A DNA stretch of 64,000 nucleotides from assembly GCF_900105215.1 (NCBI RefSeq), contig NZ_FOIP01000001.1, positions 3,164,501 to 3,228,500 of the forward strand. The letters are read 5' to 3'. The stretch comes from Lacrimispora sphenoides (GTDB lineage Bacteria > Bacillota > Clostridia > Lachnospirales > Lachnospiraceae). Positions 7,765 to 16,313 of the stretch are shown one piece after another. Position 1 is the first letter of the stretch; each line of letters opens with the position of its first letter. Position numbers and translations under genes: made by a program. The notes under the pieces are model-generated. The model worked only from the letters and a program-made list of their open reading frames with translations. It made no database searches and was not told where the DNA came from.

Positions 7765-8425
7765 GCAATATTTAGGCATTACAAGCGAACAGATGGTAAT
7801 TGCTGCCGGCCAGACCGTTTATATGCTGTTCTGGGGGCTGTTGCTGGGATCACTTCTTGGGATTCCCCTCGGCATATTACTTACCATTACACGTAAGGGC
7901 GGTATCCTGCAAAACAAAGCCGTCTATACCCTGATCAATTACACAATTAACATCGTACGCTCCGTGCCTTATATTATTTTGCTGGTGGCAATTATGCCCT
8001 TAACAAAAATCATTGTGGGCACCCGGATCGGCACCCAGGCTGCTTTGGTTTCGCTGGTGTTTTACATCACTCCATTTCTTTCGCGCCTAGTAGAAAGCTC
8101 ACTGCTTGAGGTTGATAAGGGCATCATCGAAGCGGCGGAAGCCATGGGGGCGACTCCTGTGCAGGTTATTTGGCACTTTTTGCTGCCGGAAGCATTGGGT
8201 TCGCTGATCTTGTCCCTGACCACAGGTACCATCGGTCTCCTTGGTGCAACCGCCATGGCGGGAGCCATAGGCGGAGGCGGTGTTGGTAACCTGGCATTAA
8301 CCTATGGGTATCAGCAATTTAACACACCCTTAATGGTTGCGACCGTAATCGTATTGATCGTGTTTGTTCAGCTGATTCAAGGGCTTGGAAATCATTTATC
8401 AAAACGTGTCAGAGCACGTGAATAA
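7757..8425 (+). CDS. metI: Methionine-type ABC transporter permease (MetI)
   Basis: 222 aa with five or so hydrophobic segments and the EAA-loop region EAAEAMGATPVQVIWHFLLPEA. NIVRSVPYIILLVAI is typical of MetI. Integral membrane subunit of the MetNIQ importer. Overlaps metN and is followed 15 bp later by the binding protein. Confidence 0.94.
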   Translation: MIEQYLGITSEQMVIAAGQTVYMLFWGLLLGSLLGIPLGILLTITRKGGILQNKAVYTLINYTINIVRSVPYIILLVAIMPLTKIIVGTRIGTQAALVSLVFYITPFLSRLVESSLLEVDKGIIEAAEAMGATPVQVIWHFLLPEALGSLILSLTTGTIGLLGATAMAGAIGGGGVGNLALTYGYQQFNTPLMVATVIVLIVFVQLIQGLGNHLSKRVRARE

Positions 8426-8440
8426 AGGAGGAACCTGTTT

Positions 8441-9265
8441 ATGAAAAAAATTAGATTGATTATTATCGCTGCCTTACTTGCCGTCACTGTCGCCGGCTGC
8501 TCAGCCAATAGCGAAAGCAAGCTGGGCCAGGACAAAAAAACATTGAAATACGGCAAGGCTGCAGGACCCTATACGGTATTATTTGAAGATGCAGTGAAGC
8601 CCATCTTAGAGAAGCAGGGGTATCAGCTGGAAGTGGTTGATTTTTCAGACCTTTTGCAGAATGATACCGCGTTGAATGAAGGTGAAATTGACTTTAACGT
8701 GGAACAGCATACTGCTTATGCGGAAAATTTCAACAATAAGCAAAATGGAAACCTTGTTCCCATCTCCCCCATACCCACCGTTCCCGCCGGACTGTTTTCT
8801 GCAAAGCATACCTCTTTGGACACCATAGTGGATGGCGCGATTGTTGCAGTACCAAATGACGCTTCCAATACGGCACGTGCTTATGCACTTCTTCAAAAGG
8901 CCGGCTGGATTAAGCTTAACCCGGATGTTCCTCTTGAAAAGGTAAAACAATCCGACATCATTGAAAACACGTACAACATTAATTTTGTGGAAATGGATTC
9001 TTTAAACATCCCTCCTGCTCTGGATGATTTTGACTTTGCAGTGATCACAGGAAGCATTGTTTATAATGCAGGCATTGATCCATCTACCGCCATATTACAG
9101 GAAGATATTTTGGATCATCTGATTTTACAGGTGGTTGTAAAAGAAGAGAACAAAGATACAAAATGGGCAAAGGACATCGCAGCTGCTTATCACTCAGACG
9201 AATTGAAAGAGTATATGAAAAAGAACAACTCAGGCTTGTGGTTCGTTCCCCAGGAATTGAAATAG
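8441..9265 (+). CDS. metQ: Methionine-type substrate-binding lipoprotein (MetQ/NlpA)
   Basis: 274 aa. The lipoprotein signal is MKKIRLIIIAALLAVTVAGC with the lipobox Cys at residue 20. The YTVLFEDAVKPILEKQGY and TALNEGEIDFNVEQHTAYAE segments are diagnostic of the NlpA family. AAGGAGG precedes the ATG. It delivers substrate to MetNI. The presence of a second importer next door argues that the two systems take up different sulfur compounds. Confidence 0.93.
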   Translation: MKKIRLIIIAALLAVTVAGCSANSESKLGQDKKTLKYGKAAGPYTVLFEDAVKPILEKQGYQLEVVDFSDLLQNDTALNEGEIDFNVEQHTAYAENFNNKQNGNLVPISPIPTVPAGLFSAKHTSLDTIVDGAIVAVPNDASNTARAYALLQKAGWIKLNPDVPLEKVKQSDIIENTYNINFVEMDSLNIPPALDDFDFAVITGSIVYNAGIDPSTAILQEDILDHLILQVVVKEENKDTKWAKDIAAAYHSDELKEYMKKNNSGLWFVPQELK

Positions 9266-9340
9266 CATAGACTCCATCCGGTAATAGGAAGGAGATAACC
9301 AAAACAAAGAAATTCATTTTATAAAAGAGGAGAGAAAATT

Positions 9341-10270
9341 ATGAAGAAAAATATTGCAGGCAAATCAATCCTGGGGGTGCTTACGGCAGTGGCCGTATTA
9401 GGAGCCCTGACCGGATGCAAGAGCAGTACTAATCCGGCGGCAACCAAAGCAGCTGAGGAAACAACAAAAACAGAAAGTTCAGAAGAACCGGTAAAACAGG
9501 AGGAGAGCAGTGAGGTTGCAGGTACAGCAGAACCAGTGGTCATTCATGCAGCAACAGGCGGTTCTCCAAAACCGTTCACCTTTGTGGACAGCAGCAATCA
9601 GCTTACCGGTCACAATATTGAACTGATCAAAGCCGTTTTTGACCGGCTTCCCCAATATAAGCTTGAAATCGAAGTGACCGATTTTACCTCCATTTTCGCA
9701 GGCCTGGATTCCGACCGGTACCAGATCGGTGTAAATAATTTTGCGAAGAATGAGAGCAGAAAAGAAAAGTATTTATTTACCGATCCGATCTTTGCCAATG
9801 AGTACGTTGCCATCTTTGCAAAGAACAATGAAAAGGCAGCAGGCATAGAGACATGGGATGATCTTGCTGGCTTAAAGACCATTTCATCTGCAGGAATCAA
9901 TATTACCACAGCACTGGAAAACTATAACGCCACCCATGCCCAGAATCCCATTGCAATCGAATACAGTGATGAAGACCTTGTGCTGCAGATTCAGGATGTG
10001 GAAGCTGGGAAATACGATTTCGTGTTAATGGATAAACCAATGTTCGAGTATTATCAGAAAGAATTTAATTTTAATGTGGAAGGAGCTTCCATCAGCAACA
10101 CCCTTTCAAAGGACTTAATGGAAGAACCCTTCAGCTATCTGATTGTCAGCAAGGGAAATGAGAAACTGGTAGAGGATATCGACAAGGCGTTAAAAGAAGT
10201 GATTGAGGACGGAACTTCTAAGGAAATTAACTTAAAATGGTTTGGATCCGATTACTCCCCATCTTATTAA
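9341..10270 (+). CDS. Amino-acid (cystine-type) ABC transporter substrate-binding lipoprotein
   Basis: 309 aa. The lipobox sits around VLGALTGCKSS (Cys26), followed by a Thr/Glu-rich linker and a family 3 solute-binding domain (PKPFTFVDSSNQLTGHNIELIKAVF, then NNFAKNESRKEKYLFTDPIF). It resembles TcyJ/TcyK cystine and S-cysteine-conjugate receptors. Gap of 75 bp after metQ, then permease and ATPase genes of the same type. Cystine specificity is inferred from family resemblance and context. Confidence 0.88.
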   Translation: MKKNIAGKSILGVLTAVAVLGALTGCKSSTNPAATKAAEETTKTESSEEPVKQEESSEVAGTAEPVVIHAATGGSPKPFTFVDSSNQLTGHNIELIKAVFDRLPQYKLEIEVTDFTSIFAGLDSDRYQIGVNNFAKNESRKEKYLFTDPIFANEYVAIFAKNNEKAAGIETWDDLAGLKTISSAGINITTALENYNATHAQNPIAIEYSDEDLVLQIQDVEAGKYDFVLMDKPMFEYYQKEFNFNVEGASISNTLSKDLMEEPFSYLIVSKGNEKLVEDIDKALKEVIEDGTSKEINLKWFGSDYSPSY

Positions 10271-10288
10271 TAAAACCGGAGGAACAAG

Positions 10289-11089
10289 ATGAGCAAAATA
10301 TTTGACTGGCAGCTGGTGTTCACGGAAATTCCTGCATTGCTGAAATACTTGCCTGTAACACTGCAGCTGACAGGAGTTGCCCTGATAATCGGTTGGGTGA
10401 TGGGGCTTTTGATTGCCGTAGTAAAGATCCACAATGTCCCGGTCCTGCGGCAATTATGTACTTTATTTGTTTCGGTCGTACGGGGAACTCCGATTATCGT
10501 CCAGCTATATCTTACGTACTTTGGAATTCCTATCGCATTGAAATACTATAACTTTTACAATGGAACTTCTTATAACGTAAATGGAATCCCGTCAATTATT
10601 TTTGCGATCGTGGCCCTGGGGCTTAATCAATCTGCCTTTGATTCAGAAACCATACGGGCAGCCATACAGTCCGTGGAAAAAGGGCAGGTTGAGGCAGCCA
10701 AGGCCCTTGGAATGAACGGGTTCCAGATATTTCGCAGGGTTTTGTTCCCCCAGGCAGTGACAGTAGCCCTCCCCTCCCTGGGAAACTCCCTCATAAGCCT
10801 GGTAAAGGGGACCTCACTTGCATTTACCTGCTCGGTCGTTGAGATAACGGCTCAGGGTAAGATTCTTGCTGGAAACAGCTACCGGTATTTTGAAGCATAT
10901 TGTTCTCTGGCTATCATCTACTGGGTTATGACGATTTTTATTGAGCGGCTGTTTGTATATTTAGAAAAAAAGATGAGCGTTCCGGAAACGGTTTCGGGAG
11001 AAGCGTCCTGCAGACATACCTTTACACCCGGTAAAACGGGGTGGGCCCTGTCCAAAAAGCATGGACAGGAACAGGGAAAGGAGGAATAG
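10289..11089 (+). CDS. Amino-acid (cystine-type) ABC transporter permease
   Basis: 266 aa, His/Glu/Gln permease family. Shows SVVRGTPIIVQLYLTYFGIP and the EAA loop VEAAKALGMNGFQIFRRVLFPQA. Five predicted membrane spans. Only one permease is present, so the channel is probably a homodimer, unlike TcyL/TcyM. The last ~35 residues are polar and atypical. Confidence 0.9.
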   Translation: MSKIFDWQLVFTEIPALLKYLPVTLQLTGVALIIGWVMGLLIAVVKIHNVPVLRQLCTLFVSVVRGTPIIVQLYLTYFGIPIALKYYNFYNGTSYNVNGIPSIIFAIVALGLNQSAFDSETIRAAIQSVEKGQVEAAKALGMNGFQIFRRVLFPQAVTVALPSLGNSLISLVKGTSLAFTCSVVEITAQGKILAGNSYRYFEAYCSLAIIYWVMTIFIERLFVYLEKKMSVPETVSGEASCRHTFTPGKTGWALSKKHGQEQGKEE

Positions 11090-11091
11090 GT

Positions 11092-11856
11092 GTGAGCGTC
11101 ATTGAAATTCGTGGATTAAGTAAAAAATTTGGCAAGAACGTGGTGCTGGATAACATTGATCTGGTCATACACGAAGGTGATGTGGTCGCCATCATCGGAC
11201 CATCAGGAACCGGTAAGTCCACCCTGCTCCGTTCCATCAATCTGCTTGAAAAACCGGAACAGGGAACTATCAAGATAAACGATCAGGAAATCGACCTTAC
11301 TACAAGATCAGCCAGGGAAAAACTGGAGTTGCGGAAGAATACGGAAATGGTATTCCAGCAGTTTAATCTTTTCAAGAACCGGACCGCCCTGGAGAATGTA
11401 ATGGAAGGGCTGATGGTTGTAAAAAAGCTAAAGAAAAACGAGGCCAGAAGCATTGCGGAAAAGCACTTGAAGAAGGTGGGGATGGGGGACCGTTTGTCCC
11501 ATTATCCCAGGCATTTATCAGGAGGGCAGCAGCAAAGAGTGGCCATCGCAAGGGCGCTGGCCATGGACCCGAAACTGCTTCTTATGGATGAACCGACATC
11601 GGCTCTGGACCCGGAGTTGGTGAGCGAAGTTCTGATTACTATAAAAAAGGCAGCCCAGGAGGGCAATACCATACTCCTTGTAACCCATGAGATGAATTTT
11701 GTGAGAAACGTGGCCAATCGGATCATCTTCCTGGAAAACGGAAAAATTGTAGCTGACGGAACACCGAAAGAGATCTTTGATAATCCGAAAAACCAACGGT
11801 TAAAGGAGTTTTTAGTAAAGATTCACATGTTGGAAAGCGCTGATTATACGATTTAA
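11092..11856 (+). CDS. Amino-acid (cystine-type) ABC transporter ATPase
   Basis: 254 aa from a GTG start chosen because AAAGGAGG ends 7 bases before it, just after the permease stop. Walker A GPSGTGKST, signature LSGGQQQRVAIARAL, Walker B LLLMDEPTSALDPE, and an H-loop in VTHEMNF. Completes the second importer of the operon. Confidence 0.93.
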   Translation: MSVIEIRGLSKKFGKNVVLDNIDLVIHEGDVVAIIGPSGTGKSTLLRSINLLEKPEQGTIKINDQEIDLTTRSAREKLELRKNTEMVFQQFNLFKNRTALENVMEGLMVVKKLKKNEARSIAEKHLKKVGMGDRLSHYPRHLSGGQQQRVAIARALAMDPKLLLMDEPTSALDPELVSEVLITIKKAAQEGNTILLVTHEMNFVRNVANRIIFLENGKIVADGTPKEIFDNPKNQRLKEFLVKIHMLESADYTI

Positions 11857-11860
11857 TCGA

Positions 11861-11893
11861 ATCAAGTAAGGCCGCGGATTGTAAATATCCGCT
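11861..11893 (+). repeat. Intergenic repeat copy A (duplicate of 13769-13799)
   Basis: ATCAAGTAAGG...CGGATTG...AAT.TCCG occurs here and at 13769. At 13769 the first bases are the last codons and stop of a GST gene; here the same bases lie in noncoding DNA after the ATPase stop, like the stump of a lost GST 3' end. GCGGAT and ATCCGC can form a small hairpin. Confidence 0.55.
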
Positions 11894-11909
11894 TGACAGG
11901 GAGAATGAT

Positions 11910-12299
11910 ATGGCAGAAGGAATCGAAGTATTTGAGCGCACATTTCGTCATCAAATTCAGGCGGACGGGGAAATCAAGGTTCAGGATAATTTTTTTAAAA
12001 AGAAATTTGGCAAGGAAGAAGGGGAGTGGCCGGTGGAAGCCGGCCGGTACCGACTGCTTTGGATGCCGGCCTGTCCCCATGCGCACAAGGTCATAATAGC
12101 CAGAAGGCTTTTGGGACTGGATAAGGTTATCAGCCTTGGAACAACGGGAATTTTCCGTGATCCCAAAGGCTGGGTATTTACAGAGAATCCGGGTGAGAAG
12201 GATCCTGTTGTGGAGTATAAGAATTTGTGGCCCTATGCCAGAGATTTATATCAGGTTCCGGATAAAAAATTGAAACTTCAGGAGGTCTCCCATGAATGA
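11910..12299 (+). pseudogene. GST paralogue with large internal deletion
   Basis: 129 aa. Residues 1-104 match the N-domain of the neighbouring GST paralogues, including a variant active site CPHAHK (Cys55). At about residue 105 the frame jumps directly to NLWPYARDLYQVP, which lies near residue 257 in the 321-aa paralogue, so roughly 150 residues of the helical domain are missing. The deletion is in frame and the ribosome site (GGGAGAATGAT) is intact, so a small thioredoxin-fold product could still be made. The stop overlaps the GNAT start by 8 bp. Confidence 0.8.
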
Positions 12300-12780
12300 T
12301 ATCACCTACAAGATAACAAAGGAAGGGGTTCACTGGCAGGAAGTCGCCGATGTGCTTCGGCGTTCCGGGCTGTCGGACCGGTCTGCAAAGGATCAGGAGA
12401 CCATTTTTAACAACAGTTATGCTGTAGTGTTTGTCTATGACAAAGAGAGGATCGTGGGGGTTGGAAGAGCCTTATCCGATGGCGTCTGCCAGGCAGCGAT
12501 CTATAATATTGCTCTTGATGAAGAATATCAGGGATACGGAATCGGCAGAAAACTGATTGAATTGCTGCTTGATCAGGTTAAGGGCCAGAATGTCATCCTA
12601 TATACCCATCCCAGGACGGTCGCTCTATACGAAAAAATGGGATTTCGCAGGAATAAGACAGCCATGAGCATATTCCGGGGATCAGAAGATTCTTTAAACT
12701 GGATGAAAAAAGAAGGATTCCTGCTTCCGGAAAAATACCGCTTTGTTGATGAATACGGCAGAGACGATATGAAACATTAG
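12292..12780 (+). CDS. GNAT family N-acetyltransferase
   Basis: 162 aa, full length. The acetyl-CoA loop EYQGYGIGRKLIE follows the beta-4 strand AIYNIALDE, and LYEKMGFRRNKTAMSIF is the C-terminal signature. AGGAGG lies just before the ATG. Together with the M20 deacylase it could protect and later deprotect the amino group of a modified cysteine, as acetyltransferase and deacetylase do in the B. subtilis yxe/ytm set. The substrate is inferred from context only. Confidence 0.88.
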   Translation: MNDITYKITKEGVHWQEVADVLRRSGLSDRSAKDQETIFNNSYAVVFVYDKERIVGVGRALSDGVCQAAIYNIALDEEYQGYGIGRKLIELLLDQVKGQNVILYTHPRTVALYEKMGFRRNKTAMSIFRGSEDSLNWMKKEGFLLPEKYRFVDEYGRDDMKH

Positions 12781-12811
12781 GCAGGTTTAAAAAAAGAATG
12801 AGGTAATTACT

Positions 12812-13777
12812 ATGTCAAAGAAATTTATAAAGGATGAAATCGAAAAAGACGGGAAATTCAACCGGCAGAAAAATCAGTTTACAACGGCATTTGGAACAGA
12901 AGAAGGGCAGCTGCCTATAGAAGCAGGAAGATACCGTCTGTTCTGGTCCCCTGCCTGCCCATGGGCCCACCGCTCTGTCATTGTAAGGAGCCTGCTTGGG
13001 CTTCAGGATGTAATCAGCCTGGGTACGCTGGATCCTGTAAGACCTGATGTGGAGCGGACCGATTGGGCATTTACTCTGGATGAGAATGAGGAAGATCCGG
13101 TGCTAAAGATCCGGTATTTAAGTGAAGCCTATTTAAAGGCAGATCCCGGATATAAGGGAAGGTTTACCGTGCCTGCTGTAGTGGATTTAACGACTGGAAA
13201 AGTCGTAAATAACGATTACTTTAACCTGACCAGATACTGGGAGGTGGAGTGGAAGAAGTATCATAAGCCGGGTGCACCGGATTTATATCCGGTAGCATTA
13301 AGAGAAGAGATTGATGCATTAAATAATATTCTTTTCCATGAAATTAATAATGGAGTCTACAAAGCAGGTTTTGCCAGAAGTCAGGAAGCTTATAAGGAGG
13401 CATATGAACTTGTCTTTCACCGTCTTGACTGGCTGGAAGAGCGCTTAAGTCACAGCCGTTACCTGTTTGGAGATAACATCACGGAATCCGATATTCGTTT
13501 GTATGTGACCCTGGCCCGCTTTGATGTGGCCTACTATAATGGCTTTTTATTAAACCGCAGCCTGATTTCCGATTTCCCTAATCTCTGGGGATATGCAAGG
13601 GATCTATATGAACAGCCGGGATTTGGCGATACCACGGATCTAGAGGCTATCAAAAAACACTATCATTTATGTGCTGTCTCCACGAATCCATATGGTATCG
13701 TACCTAAGGGACCGGACCTTTCCATCTGGAGCACACCACATGGCAGGGATAAAATCAATTTTAATCTCATCAAGTAA
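12812..13777 (+). CDS. Glutathionyl-hydroquinone-reductase-like GST, paralogue 2
   Basis: 321 aa, closely similar throughout to the 4546 gene. Active site CPWAHR (Cys49), helical-domain segments VVNNDYFNLTRYWE and SDIRLYVTLARFDVAYYNGF. GAATGAGGTAAT precedes the ATG. The stop overlaps repeat copy B, followed by a broken GNAT gene. Retained full-length copies with different active-site neighbours suggest diverged substrates. Confidence 0.88.
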   Translation: MSKKFIKDEIEKDGKFNRQKNQFTTAFGTEEGQLPIEAGRYRLFWSPACPWAHRSVIVRSLLGLQDVISLGTLDPVRPDVERTDWAFTLDENEEDPVLKIRYLSEAYLKADPGYKGRFTVPAVVDLTTGKVVNNDYFNLTRYWEVEWKKYHKPGAPDLYPVALREEIDALNNILFHEINNGVYKAGFARSQEAYKEAYELVFHRLDWLEERLSHSRYLFGDNITESDIRLYVTLARFDVAYYNGFLLNRSLISDFPNLWGYARDLYEQPGFGDTTDLEAIKKHYHLCAVSTNPYGIVPKGPDLSIWSTPHGRDKINFNLIK

Positions 13778-13799
13778 GGTCACGGATTGCGAATGTCCG
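13769..13799 (+). repeat. Intergenic repeat copy B (duplicate of 11861-11893)
   Basis: Begins inside the last codons of GST paralogue 2 and runs into the intergenic region; about three quarters of the bases match copy A. CGGA and TCCG can pair. Confidence 0.5.
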
Positions 13800-13826
13800 A
13801 AGACATAAAGGGAGTGGTGGTTATGA

Positions 13827-14096
13827 AGGCAGTTCCGTTTTCCCGAGGGAGAAGGAGCGGCTAAAATCGAGCGGGTCAGCGTCCTTAAGGAATACCGGAA
13901 AATGGGAGTAGGACGGCTGTTAATCGAAGAGGCCGAACGCTGGATCCGGGAATCCGGGTATAAAAAAGTCTGCATCACCAGCCGGGATGAAGCGGTAGGC
14001 TTTTATGAAGCCCTGGGTTATAAAGCGGATTACAGCAGGCAGATGGACACAGGTATTTTTAAGATTATTTATACAGAAAAAATATTGAGCCAATAG
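13827..14096 (+). pseudogene. Broken GNAT acetyltransferase (N-terminal part lost)
   Basis: From 13827 the frame reads RFPEGEGAAKIERVSVLKEYRKMGVGRLLI, which is GNAT strand beta-4 plus the acetyl-CoA loop, and ends with FYEALGYKADY. An in-frame TGA at 13824 cuts it off upstream. A ribosome-site-preceded ATG at 13823 runs in another frame and stops after 13 codons. The first ~50 residues of the fold are absent, so the gene is probably dead. Confidence 0.75.
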
Positions 14097-14108
14097 GAGG
14101 AGATTCAT

Positions 14109-15125
14109 ATGTCAAGCTGCAGCATCGGGCAAAAGGTACGCCCAAAGGAAATAGAGAAAGAAATCGATGAAAGAGGAGCATTTATACGTCAGCCCAACCA
14201 TTTTACAACTCCATTTGGTGATGGTGAAAATGAGTTAAAGGCAGAAAGCGGCCGGTACCGGCTGTTTTGGGCAAAAGGCTGCCATTGGTCCAACCGGGCT
14301 TCCATTGTTCGGGAGTTATTAGGGCTTCAAGAGGCGATTGGTATCAATCTGGTTGGCCACAGCAAAGAAAATCGTGCATATGGCTGGGAATTCGTGTATA
14401 ATGAGGACAGAAAAGACCCGGTCCTCGGCGTTCAGTATTTAAGTGAGCTATACTATCATGCGGACCCGGATTATGAAGGACGCTGCACCGTGCCGGCCCT
14501 GGTTGATGTTATTGCAGAAAAGGTAGTAAATAATGATTACCACAGGCTGACCAACTACTTCGAAACCGCGTTCCGTCCATTTCAAAGCCCGGATGCCCCG
14601 GATCTGTACCCGGAGGAACTGAGAAAAGAAATCGATGATTACAATGACTGGCTTTTTCCCAATGTAAATAACGGGACCTACCGGATGATGTTTGCGCAGT
14701 CCATCACAGCTTATGAAGAGGCATTTGAAGACTTTTATCATGCACTGGACCTCATCGAAGATCGTCTTTCCAAAACCCGTTTCTTATTTGGAGATTATGT
14801 GACTGACAGCGATGTGAGACTTTTTGTGACCCTGGCAAGGTTTGATACCCATTATTACAGGAATCTGGGCCCCATTAAGCACAGAATCGCTGATTACGAG
14901 AACATCTGGGGATATTGCAGGGACTTATATGAAATTCCTGAATTCAGAAACAATACGTATTTTCGGGATATTGCGGCGCCCCAGTCAGAAAACAAGTCCT
15001 TTTTCCAGGATTTTAATTCCCGTTTCGTGAACCAGATTGATTACGAGGGTATCTGGTCTGCTCCGCAGAACCGGAAGGAATTAAGCAAAACACCGGAAGA
15101 AAAGTTTAAAAGATATGATAATTAA
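14109..15125 (+). CDS. Glutathionyl-hydroquinone-reductase-like GST, diverged paralogue 3
   Basis: 338 aa. Same architecture as the other two, but the active site reads CHWSNR (Cys58), with Pro replaced by His, and the middle region is more diverged (NDWLFPNVNNGTYRMMF). C-terminal YEGIWSAPQNR is the usual family end. AGGAGG lies 8 bases upstream of the ATG. The retained catalytic Cys suggests activity; the changed neighbours suggest another substrate. Confidence 0.85.
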   Translation: MSSCSIGQKVRPKEIEKEIDERGAFIRQPNHFTTPFGDGENELKAESGRYRLFWAKGCHWSNRASIVRELLGLQEAIGINLVGHSKENRAYGWEFVYNEDRKDPVLGVQYLSELYYHADPDYEGRCTVPALVDVIAEKVVNNDYHRLTNYFETAFRPFQSPDAPDLYPEELRKEIDDYNDWLFPNVNNGTYRMMFAQSITAYEEAFEDFYHALDLIEDRLSKTRFLFGDYVTDSDVRLFVTLARFDTHYYRNLGPIKHRIADYENIWGYCRDLYEIPEFRNNTYFRDIAAPQSENKSFFQDFNSRFVNQIDYEGIWSAPQNRKELSKTPEEKFKRYDN

Positions 15126-15159
15126 TATATGAACCCATAGGAAAAGAGCAGGTGGCGAT

Positions 15160-16302
15160 ATGATTCAAAGAAGCAGGCTGGTTAGCCAATTTAAAAAAAT
15201 GGTGGAATTCGATTCCGAAACTTATCAGGAAAGGGAAATAGCGGACTATTTAACAGGCGAATTAAAACAGCTTGGATTTGAGATACGGGAAGATGATGCC
15301 GGTCACCGGCTGAAAGAAAAGCTGCCGGAATATGGAACCGCTGCTCCCACAGGAAATCTTTACGGATATTTAAAGGGAACCACAGGTTCTGCCCCCATTT
15401 TGCTGTCGGCCCATATGGATACGGTAAAGCCTGGCAAGGGGAAACGCGCAGTCCAGGATGCGAAGGGGAAGATTACCTCGGAAGGGGATACGGTGCTTGG
15501 TGCCGACGACCTTTCCGGAATCGCCGCCATATTAGAGGCAGTCCGGGTGATTAAGGAAAATAACCTTCCTCATGGAGATATTGAGGTCCTTTTTCCGGTA
15601 GCAGAAGAGAACTACGGAAAAGGAAGCCAGCTTATTGATTATTCCAAAATAAGGTCAAAACAGGCTTATGTATTTGATTTAAGCGGGGAGATTGGCCTGG
15701 CCGCAACCGCAGCACCCACCCTTCTTTCCTTTGCAATCAAGGTGAAGGGCAAAAATGCCCATGCAGGCTTTTGCCCACAGCTTGGGATCAATGCCATTGA
15801 AATCGCAGCTCATGCCATTTCCCAGTTAAAGCAGGGGTGGGTAGACGATGAAACAACCGTGAACATTGGAAAAATAAGCGGTGGAAAGCAGACCAACATT
15901 GTTTCCGATGAATGCGTTGTATTAGGAGAGATCCGGAGCTTAAAGGATCATAAGGCTCTGGCTGAATGGAACAGGCTGAAGGAGATCTTTGAAGGTAATG
16001 CGGCAGGATATGGCGGAAACCTGGAGATCACTGTGGAAAAGCAGATCGAAGCCTATGAAATAAGTGACAGTGAAGAAGTGGTAGAACGGTTCAAGCGCGT
16101 CTGCCGGTCCCTTGGCTTAAAAGGCACCACCCAGTATACTCTGGGCGGCAGTGATAATAACCACTTTGTCAGGGGCGGGATTCGGGGGATCGTAGTGGCC
16201 TGCGGAATGAATGAGGTCCATACGCCTGATGAATTTACAACGGAAGATGCGCTTGAAAAAAGTGCCCTCCTGGCCCTGGGTCTGATTACGGAAGGCAATT
16301 GA
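15160..16302 (+). CDS. M20 family peptidase (PepT-like)
   Basis: 380 aa. Metal-binding motifs are LSAHMDTVKPG, LGADDLSGIAA and PVAEENYGKGS, with dimerisation-domain segment KGKNAHAGFCPQLGINAIE and C-terminal GGSDNNHF. Related to tripeptide aminopeptidase and other M20 dipeptidases. As the last gene of the operon it could cut Cys-Gly-type or other dipeptides released from thiol conjugates; that role is inferred. It ends 11 bp from the convergent legionaminate operon with no clear terminator between. Confidence 0.85.
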   Translation: MIQRSRLVSQFKKMVEFDSETYQEREIADYLTGELKQLGFEIREDDAGHRLKEKLPEYGTAAPTGNLYGYLKGTTGSAPILLSAHMDTVKPGKGKRAVQDAKGKITSEGDTVLGADDLSGIAAILEAVRVIKENNLPHGDIEVLFPVAEENYGKGSQLIDYSKIRSKQAYVFDLSGEIGLAATAAPTLLSFAIKVKGKNAHAGFCPQLGINAIEIAAHAISQLKQGWVDDETTVNIGKISGGKQTNIVSDECVVLGEIRSLKDHKALAEWNRLKEIFEGNAAGYGGNLEITVEKQIEAYEISDSEEVVERFKRVCRSLGLKGTTQYTLGGSDNNHFVRGGIRGIVVACGMNEVHTPDEFTTEDALEKSALLALGLITEGN

Positions 16303-16313
16303 CGGGATTCCTG

